64,000 bases of DNA, taken from an uncultured Duncaniella sp. Lineage in GTDB: Bacteria > Bacteroidota > Bacteroidia > Bacteroidales > Muribaculaceae. This document shows, one piece after another, positions 58,860 to 64,000 of the stretch. Every line of letters begins with the position of its first letter. Within the stretch, counting starts at the first letter, position 1. Both the position numbers and the translations under genes were made by a program. The DNA is taken from assembly GCA_910586665.1 (NCBI GenBank), contig CAJUIX010000003.1, positions 62,001-126,000 on the forward strand. The letters run 5' to 3'. The notes below the pieces were generated by a model. The model was not told where the DNA came from. It was given only the letters and a program-made list of their open reading frames with translations, and searched no databases.

Positions 58860-60338
58860 TTAGCGGGATGACGCGCTGTAGTTTGGAGCCTCGGATGTGA
58901 TAGCCACATCGTGGGGATGGCTCTCGGCAACACCTGCATTTGTGATGCGGGTAAACTTCGCGTTGTGGAGGCTGTCGATGTCGGCTGCGCCGCAGTAGCC
59001 CATGCCCGAGCGGAGGCCGCCGAGCATCTGATAGACTACCTCGTAGAGCATGCCCTTGTAGGGAACGCGGGCTGCGATGCCCTCGGGGACGAGCTTCTTG
59101 GTGTCGGTCTCTCCGGCCTGGAAGTAGCGGTCTTTCGAACCCTTCTCCATAGCTTCGAGTGAGCCCATGCCGCGATATGATTTATATTTACGACCATTAT
59201 AGATGATCGTGTCGCCGGGCGATTCCTCGACTCCGGCAAGCATGCCGCCGAGCATCACGGAGTATGCTCCGGCTGCGAGAGCCTTCACGATGTCGCCGGA
59301 GTAGCGGATGCCGCCGTCGGCGATGAGGGGAACGTCGGTCCCTTTGAGGGCCTTTGCCACATCGTAGACAGCACTGAGCTGCGGGACGCCTACGCCGGCA
59401 ATGATTCGGGTCGTGCAGATTGAACCCGGGCCGATGCCTACCTTCACGCCGTCGGCACCGTTCTCGACGAGATACTTGGCTGCCTCGCCGGTAGCAATGT
59501 TACCAACTACGACGTCGATGTGGGGATATTTTTCCTTGACAGCTTTAAGAACGCCGATTACTCCTTTTGAATGTCCGTGGGCGGTGTCAATCACGATAGC
59601 GTCAACACCGGCTTCGACAAGCGCGTCGACGCGCTCCATTGAGTCGGCAGTCACCCCGACGCCGGCAGCTACGCGCAGACGGCCTAATTTGTCCTTGCAG
59701 GCGTAGGGTTTGTCCTTGGCCTTGGTTATATCCTTATAGGTGACGAGCCCGACAAGACGGTTGTCGGAGTCTACGACGGGGAGTTTCTCAATCTTGTGCT
59801 GCTGGAGTATCTGTGCCGCCTCTTCGAGGTTGGTCGACTGGTTGGTGACTACGAGATCTTCCTTGGTCATCACCTCGTCTATGAGTCGTCCGGGGTTCTG
59901 TTCGAAACGGAGGTCGCGGTTGGTGACGATACCTACAAGCTTGCGATCTTCGTCGACCACGGGGATACCGCCGATATGATATTCCTTCATCATATTCAGG
60001 GCGTCGGCCACGGTACTGCCCCTCTTGATAGTCACGGGGTCATAAATCATGCCGTTCTCAGCACGCTTGACAGCATGGACCTGGCGGGCCTGCTCTGCAA
60101 TCGACATGTTTTTATGGATTACACCTATACCTCCCTCACGGGCAATGGCAATAGCCAGCGCTGCCTCGGTGACAGTGTCCATTGCGGCCGAGACAAGGGG
60201 GACGTTGAGGGTAATGTTGCGGGAAAATCGGGTTGAAAGATTTACTTCGCGAGGAAGTACTTCCGAATAAGCCGGAATAAGGAGGACATCATCAAATGTG
60301 AGTCCGTCCATTTTTACTCGATCAGCAATAAATGACAT
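58860..60338 (-). CDS. guaB: inosine-5'-monophosphate dehydrogenase
   Basis: A 492-residue NAD-dependent enzyme turning IMP into XMP, the committed step to guanine nucleotides. TIM-barrel core with the catalytic Cys in GPGSICTTR, nucleotide site ADGGIRYSGDI and flap KSYRGMGSLEAM. Two CBS domains are inserted at about 95-205 (YHIGGIPVVDEDRKLVGIVT). Starts at ATG 60338. A -7 box TAACTTTG (60371-60364 on the minus strand) lies 26 bp upstream. Divergent from proC. Confidence 0.97.
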   Translation of the reverse strand: MSFIADRVKMDGLTFDDVLLIPAYSEVLPREVNLSTRFSRNITLNVPLVSAAMDTVTEAALAIAIAREGGIGVIHKNMSIAEQARQVHAVKRAENGMIYDPVTIKRGSTVADALNMMKEYHIGGIPVVDEDRKLVGIVTNRDLRFEQNPGRLIDEVMTKEDLVVTNQSTNLEEAAQILQQHKIEKLPVVDSDNRLVGLVTYKDITKAKDKPYACKDKLGRLRVAAGVGVTADSMERVDALVEAGVDAIVIDTAHGHSKGVIGVLKAVKEKYPHIDVVVGNIATGEAAKYLVENGADGVKVGIGPGSICTTRIIAGVGVPQLSAVYDVAKALKGTDVPLIADGGIRYSGDIVKALAAGAYSVMLGGMLAGVEESPGDTIIYNGRKYKSYRGMGSLEAMEKGSKDRYFQAGETDTKKLVPEGIAARVPYKGMLYEVVYQMLGGLRSGMGYCGAADIDSLHNAKFTRITNAGVAESHPHDVAITSEAPNYSASSR

Positions 60339-60363
60339 AGCAATGATTAAAATTTATTGCGTG

Positions 60364-60371
60364 CAAAGTTA
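60364..60371 (-). promoter_or_regulatory. candidate -7 element for guaB
   Basis: Minus strand TAACTTTG, a consensus -7; the -33 region is poor (no TTTG at the usual distance). Confidence 0.5.
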
Positions 60372-60470
60372 ATTATTTTTTTTCACTTATGTCGAAAATC
60401 CCCACAAGAAAATTTTTTGATTTTTGTCGCTCTTTTTTCACGTTTCTATGAATATATCAATGAATATTCG

Positions 60471-60478
60471 TACATTTG
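60471..60478 (+). promoter_or_regulatory. candidate -7 element for the proCBA operon
   Basis: TACATTTG matches TAnnTTTG and lies about 119 bp above the proC ATG at 60597; no exact -33 at 19-22 bp. It implies a leader of about 110 nt. Confidence 0.4.
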
Positions 60479-60596
60479 CCATTACAGAGGGATTCGTCGT
60501 AAGTCCATTTACTCGGCAAGCCCTTATTGTTGCAATTCTAAAATTCTAAAGTATAAACAATTACGATAGGAAAACGTCAAAAAATCCGAGTTAGAT

Positions 60597-61379
60597 ATGA
60601 AAGTTTCAATTATTGGTGCGGGAGCAATGGGCGCATCAGTCGCTTCCGGGCTTGTCGCATACGGAAAAGGGCGATATGAAATCACTGCCTCCAATCCTTC
60701 GGCAGCTCCATTGGCAAAGCTTGCAGGGATGGGTGTGTCGGTCACTCACGACAATTGCGAGGCCGTAGCAGGTGCCGATGTCGTTGTTGTGGCAGTCAAG
60801 CCGTGGATTATCGAAGGTGTGCTTAAAGAAATAAAGCCGGTTCTTGACTATGAGCGTCAGACCGTGGTTGCAATAGTAGCAGGTGTTCCGGGCGCACAGC
60901 TGGCTGAATGGCTTGACCGGGACGGGCAGCTTCCTACATTGGTAATTTCCATGCCGAATACGGCTATGTCTGTCGCGCAGTCTATGACCTTCCTCGTCCC
61001 TGTGTCAGCGGCTGATGAAAAGATGCGGGATACAGTGGCGATGTTCGACTGCCTCGGCGAGACAATGGTTATCGACGAGAAGCATCTACCTGCGGCGACG
61101 GCTCTCGCATCATGCGGCATCGCCTATGCCATGCGCTACGTCCGTGCGAGCGTAGAGGGCGGGGTAGAGCTTGGATTTAAGGCCCGTGAGGCGCAGCGCA
61201 TGGTGGTGCAGACACTCAGAGGTGCTGCAGAGCTTCTTTCAGTTGATGGCGCCCACCCGGAGAGCGAGATTGATAAAGTGACCACCCCGGGAGGTATCAC
61301 CATTCGCGGATTGAACGAGATGGAACATTCAGGCTTCACCTCTGCCGTAATCAAAGGGCTTAAAGCTTCCGTTAAATAA
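60597..61379 (+). CDS. proC: pyrroline-5-carboxylate reductase
   Basis: A 260-residue NAD(P)H-dependent enzyme for the last step of proline synthesis. Rossmann fold IIGAGAMGASVASG at the N-terminus; the conserved C-terminal block VTTPGGITIRGLNEME with the following helix closes the decameric active site. First gene of proC-proB-proA, the complete glutamate-to-proline pathway. Confidence 0.95.
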   Translation: MKVSIIGAGAMGASVASGLVAYGKGRYEITASNPSAAPLAKLAGMGVSVTHDNCEAVAGADVVVVAVKPWIIEGVLKEIKPVLDYERQTVVAIVAGVPGAQLAEWLDRDGQLPTLVISMPNTAMSVAQSMTFLVPVSAADEKMRDTVAMFDCLGETMVIDEKHLPAATALASCGIAYAMRYVRASVEGGVELGFKAREAQRMVVQTLRGAAELLSVDGAHPESEIDKVTTPGGITIRGLNEMEHSGFTSAVIKGLKASVK

Positions 61380-61388
61380 CTCGCAGAT

Positions 61389-62486
61389 ATGTCGACAGAA
61401 GTAAGAGATACTGATACTAAGCGCATTGTTGTCAAGGTAGGCAGCAATGTGTTGACGCGGCCTGACGGAAAGCCTAACGTGACGAATCTGTCAGCCCTTG
61501 TTGACCAGATAGCTTATCTCAGGACTTGCGGTCATGAGATCATCCTCGTATCCAGCGGGGCCGTGGCCTGTGGCCGGGGTGTTTTCAAATCATCGCGTCA
61601 ACTCGACTCTGTGGCGCAGCGCCAGCTATTCTCATCAATCGGGCAGATCCGGCTTATAAATCTGTATAACTCTCTTTTTGGAGAGTATGGCTATATTGTG
61701 GGGCAGGTCCTTACACAAAAAGAAAATTTTTCCTCCAGGACGGCCTATCTCAACCAGCGGGCATGTATGCAGACCATGCTTGAGAATGATGTCATACCCA
61801 TTGTGAATGAGAACGACACCGCGAGCCTCACGGAGCTGATGTTTACCGACAATGACGAGCTCTCCGGGCTTATAGCGGCCATGATGGACGCCGACATGCT
61901 CGTGATTCTTTCAAATGTCGACGGCATATATGATGGCAATCCTGCCGATCCGACGTCGCGTCTTATAGCCAGGGTCATGCCCGGGGAGGATGTCAGCTCC
62001 AATGTGGTTGCTTCGAAGAGTGGCTTCGGTCGCGGAGGCATGGGTACCAAGTGTGGTATTGCCCGCAAACTCTCGGAGGAGGGTGTGACAGTCTGTATCG
62101 CCCGTGGTGACCGTCCTAATGTGCTTATAGACCTTATCGAGCGTCCGGCTGATACGCCACACACTGTCTTCGAGCCGCGCCTGCAGTCTATGAGCAATAT
62201 CAAAAAGTGGATTGCGCATAGCGGAAGTTTTGCCAAGGGACTTATAAAGGTCGATGACAACGCCGCTGCTGCGCTTCGCAGCGACCGTGCGGTCAGCCTC
62301 CTCCCGATAGGCATAGTAGGCATCGAAGGTGAATGGGAAGAGGGTGACATTGTCACTCTGACCTCTCTTTCAGGCGAAGTCATAGGTGTCGGGCGCGCAT
62401 CGCTCGGCAGTGCGGAGGTCGAGGCGGCTATAGGGCGACGTGGAGGTCGCCCGGTGATTCATTACGACTATTTATTTATTGAATAA
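61389..62486 (+). CDS. proB: glutamate 5-kinase
   Basis: A 365-residue amino-acid kinase with a C-terminal PUA domain (about 275-360). Motifs: VVKVGSNVLTRPDG, LVSSGAVACGRG, VNENDTASLTEL and GRGGMGTKCGIARKL. Catalyses ATP-dependent phosphorylation of glutamate; the PUA domain is usual in bacterial ProB and linked to proline feedback. Nine bp after proC and 21 bp before proA. Confidence 0.96.
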   Translation: MSTEVRDTDTKRIVVKVGSNVLTRPDGKPNVTNLSALVDQIAYLRTCGHEIILVSSGAVACGRGVFKSSRQLDSVAQRQLFSSIGQIRLINLYNSLFGEYGYIVGQVLTQKENFSSRTAYLNQRACMQTMLENDVIPIVNENDTASLTELMFTDNDELSGLIAAMMDADMLVILSNVDGIYDGNPADPTSRLIARVMPGEDVSSNVVASKSGFGRGGMGTKCGIARKLSEEGVTVCIARGDRPNVLIDLIERPADTPHTVFEPRLQSMSNIKKWIAHSGSFAKGLIKVDDNAAAALRSDRAVSLLPIGIVGIEGEWEEGDIVTLTSLSGEVIGVGRASLGSAEVEAAIGRRGGRPVIHYDYLFIE

Positions 62487-62507
62487 GCATTTTTAGATTG
62501 GATAACT

Positions 62508-63761
62508 ATGAATAATCAAATTATAGATATATTCCGGCGCGTCAAGGCCGCGTCGCGCACGCTTGGCTCCATGTCGGACAATGAGCGCTCAGATGTGTTG
62601 ATGAGTCTTGCCGATGCCGTTGATGCCTCGCATGAAGTCCTGCTTAGGGCCAACGAGTCTGATTTGGAGCGGATGGAGCGTAGCAACCCCTTATATGACC
62701 GCCTGCAACTGACTCCGGCGCGTCTCGAAGCCATAGCTTCTGATATACGCCATATCGCCAAGCTACCTTCGCCGGTCGGCGAGGTGATAGAGGAGCGCAC
62801 ACTGCCTAACGATCTACAACTTCGCCGGGTCAGAGTGCCTTTCGGTGTCGTAGGCGTCATATATGAGGCCCGCCCGAATGTCACATTTGATGTGTTCTCG
62901 CTATGTTTTAAAAGCGGCAATGCCTGTCTGCTCAAGGGAGGGGCTGACGCGTCGGCTTCGAATGAGGCTATAGTGTCATTGATACATGAAGTGCTCCGCG
63001 GTAAGTGCATTGACTGCGATGTGGTGGCATTGCTTCCGTCCACGCATGAAGCTACAGCCGAGCTTCTCAACGCTGTCGGTTATGTCGATGTCTGCATCCC
63101 CCGCGGAGGTCGCCGATTAATAGACTTCGTGCGCGACAATGCCAGCGTGCCGGTCATAGAGACAGGGGCAGGGGTCGTAAGCGCATATTTCGACAAGGAT
63201 GCAGATCTTAAAATAGGTATTGATATTGTTACCAATGCAAAGACCCGTCGTGTCAGCGTGTGCAATGCTCTCGACACCTTGCTGATACATCGAGAGCGCC
63301 TTTCCGAGCTTCCGCAACTCTGCTCGCGCCTTGCCGAGAAGAATGTCGAGATTCATGCTGACGAGGAGTCTCTACATATATTAAAAGGACAGTATCCTGC
63401 ACATTTGCTAAAGGAGAGTGATGAAAATACATATTCAACCGAGTGGATGGACTATAAAATGGGACTGAAGACCGTAGGCTCCGTTGATGAGGCTATTGAC
63501 CACATTACCAGATTCGGTTCGGGGCACAGTGAGTGTATCATTACCGATAATCCGGCAACCGGGGCACGTTTTCAAAATGAGGTGGATGCGGCCTGTGTCT
63601 ATGTAAACGCCCCGACGAGCTTCACTGACGGTGGTCAATTCGGGCTTGGTGCGGAAATTGGTATCAGCACCCAGAAACTCGGCCCCCGCGGGCCTATGGG
63701 GCTGCGGGAGATATGCACCTATCGTTATTTTATTAATGGAAATGGCCAGACCCGTCCCTAA
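62508..63761 (+). CDS. proA: glutamate-5-semialdehyde dehydrogenase (gamma-glutamyl phosphate reductase)
   Basis: A 417-residue aldehyde-dehydrogenase-fold enzyme reducing glutamyl-5-phosphate with NADPH. Conserved segments include VRVPFGVVGVIYEARPNVT, LKGGADASASN, the catalytic Cys in TRRVSVCNALDTLL and the C-terminal LGPRGPMGLREICTYRY. Last gene of the proline operon, followed by a hairpin at 63798-63819. Confidence 0.96.
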   Translation: MNNQIIDIFRRVKAASRTLGSMSDNERSDVLMSLADAVDASHEVLLRANESDLERMERSNPLYDRLQLTPARLEAIASDIRHIAKLPSPVGEVIEERTLPNDLQLRRVRVPFGVVGVIYEARPNVTFDVFSLCFKSGNACLLKGGADASASNEAIVSLIHEVLRGKCIDCDVVALLPSTHEATAELLNAVGYVDVCIPRGGRRLIDFVRDNASVPVIETGAGVVSAYFDKDADLKIGIDIVTNAKTRRVSVCNALDTLLIHRERLSELPQLCSRLAEKNVEIHADEESLHILKGQYPAHLLKESDENTYSTEWMDYKMGLKTVGSVDEAIDHITRFGSGHSECIITDNPATGARFQNEVDAACVYVNAPTSFTDGGQFGLGAEIGISTQKLGPRGPMGLREICTYRYFINGNGQTRP

Positions 63762-63788
63762 ACAGTAATATTTCGTTAAAAATAACCT

Positions 63789-63819
63789 AAAAAGAAAAAG
63801 GCTGTCTCCCGACAGCCTT
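63789..63819 (-). terminator. terminator after proA, stronger on the minus strand
   Basis: Perfect 9-bp stem AAGGCTGTC/GACAGCCTT (63798-63806 and 63811-63819), loop TCCC. On the minus strand the stem is followed by TTTCTTTTT, on the plus strand only by AATTCGTTT. It therefore probably also ends a minus-strand gene lying to the right. Confidence 0.65.
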
Positions 63820-63957
63820 AATTCGTTTAATAAACCAATCATTATCACATTTCTTGCAATGGAAAAAGTAATATTGCTATATACCTTAAACGGAGATTGC
63901 AATGAAATAGTTCACGATAATGATAAATTTTTTAATTTTTTCTGAAAATATTTCTGA

Positions 63958-64000
63958 TTAAATCATTTCTGCAATCACATCTTTGATCTTTTGGGCGAGT
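63958..64000 (-). CDS. possible C-terminus of a minus-strand gene cut by the right edge
   Basis: One minus-strand frame reads LAQKIKDVIAEMI and stops at 63960-63958. Thirteen residues are too few to name a family. The minus-oriented terminator at 63789-63819 supports a gene ending here. No gene is visible between 63762 and 63957. Confidence 0.3.
   Translation of the reverse strand, partial: LAQKIKDVIAEMI

Noticed and set aside
63859..63945. 28-codon open frame MEKVILLYTLNGDCNEIV onward
   Set aside because: AT-rich, ends in a run of Phe/Asn codons, with no promoter or family; probably chance.

Overview
The window looks like a chromosomal segment of a gut Bacteroidales bacterium, most likely of the Muribaculaceae type. 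The family-level call is an inference; the order-level call is well supported. Support includes Bacteroidetes promoters (-33 TTTG/TTG, about 20 bp, -7 TAnnTTTG) upstream of many genes and absence of Shine-Dalgarno dependence. Lineage-typical families (DUF4293, DUF4835, DUF5063, DUF6377, PCMD, calycin-like), type III glutamine synthetase, the LL-diaminopimelate aminotransferase route and a Rho with a very long disordered insert point the same way. I saw no rRNA, tRNA, CRISPR array or insertion sequence.

Layout. 1-5.4 kb (minus): a GH5 endoglucanase lipoprotein cut by the left edge, a small DUF6582-like protein, a small outer-membrane protein and an LptD-like protein. 5.6-9.9 kb: Lrp/AsnC regulator, MtaB tRNA methylthiotransferase, a glycosyltransferase, SurE (minus) and a DUF4293 membrane protein. 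10.1-16.1 kb is the most accessory-looking part. It holds a membrane-anchored DUF6377 regulator, a 700-bp spacer with two similar dyads plus promoter- and terminator-like signals, two divergent PCMD-type surface proteins, an outer-membrane barrel and a long inverted repeat. 16.2-19.2 kb (minus): a receiver/PEP-synthase-like hybrid without a phosphohistidine domain. 19.4-26.9 kb: dapF, dapL, glnN, a PurF-like amidotransferase and a frameshifted secreted-protein gene.

27-28.8 kb (minus): an EamA transporter and a membrane protein. 28.9-35.5 kb: dnaN, a DnaQ-like exonuclease, coaBC, a DUF4835 gene, recN and rlmB. 35.5-37.3 kb (minus): a THUMP-like methyltransferase and tsaB. 37.5-40.6 kb: yicC, gmk, nadD, a DUF5063 gene and rpiB. 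40.8-42.9 kb (minus): rho with a roughly 410-nt leader, divergent from nusB-yajC-ybbR-coaE (43.5-46.9 kb).

47.0-56.7 kb is a compact surface-polysaccharide operon: Wza-like lipoprotein, Wzz/BY-kinase, Wzy-like polymerase, one GT2, a nucleotidyltransferase-PLP enzyme fusion, a Wzx-like flippase and LicD. The fusion plus LicD suggests that the cell makes its own CDP-amino-alcohol (perhaps CDP-ethanolamine) to decorate the glycan; this is the most interesting biochemical proposal here. 56.7-60.3 kb (minus): a parvulin isomerase and guaB. 60.6-63.8 kb: proC-proB-proA. The extreme right edge may hold the last codons of a minus-strand gene.
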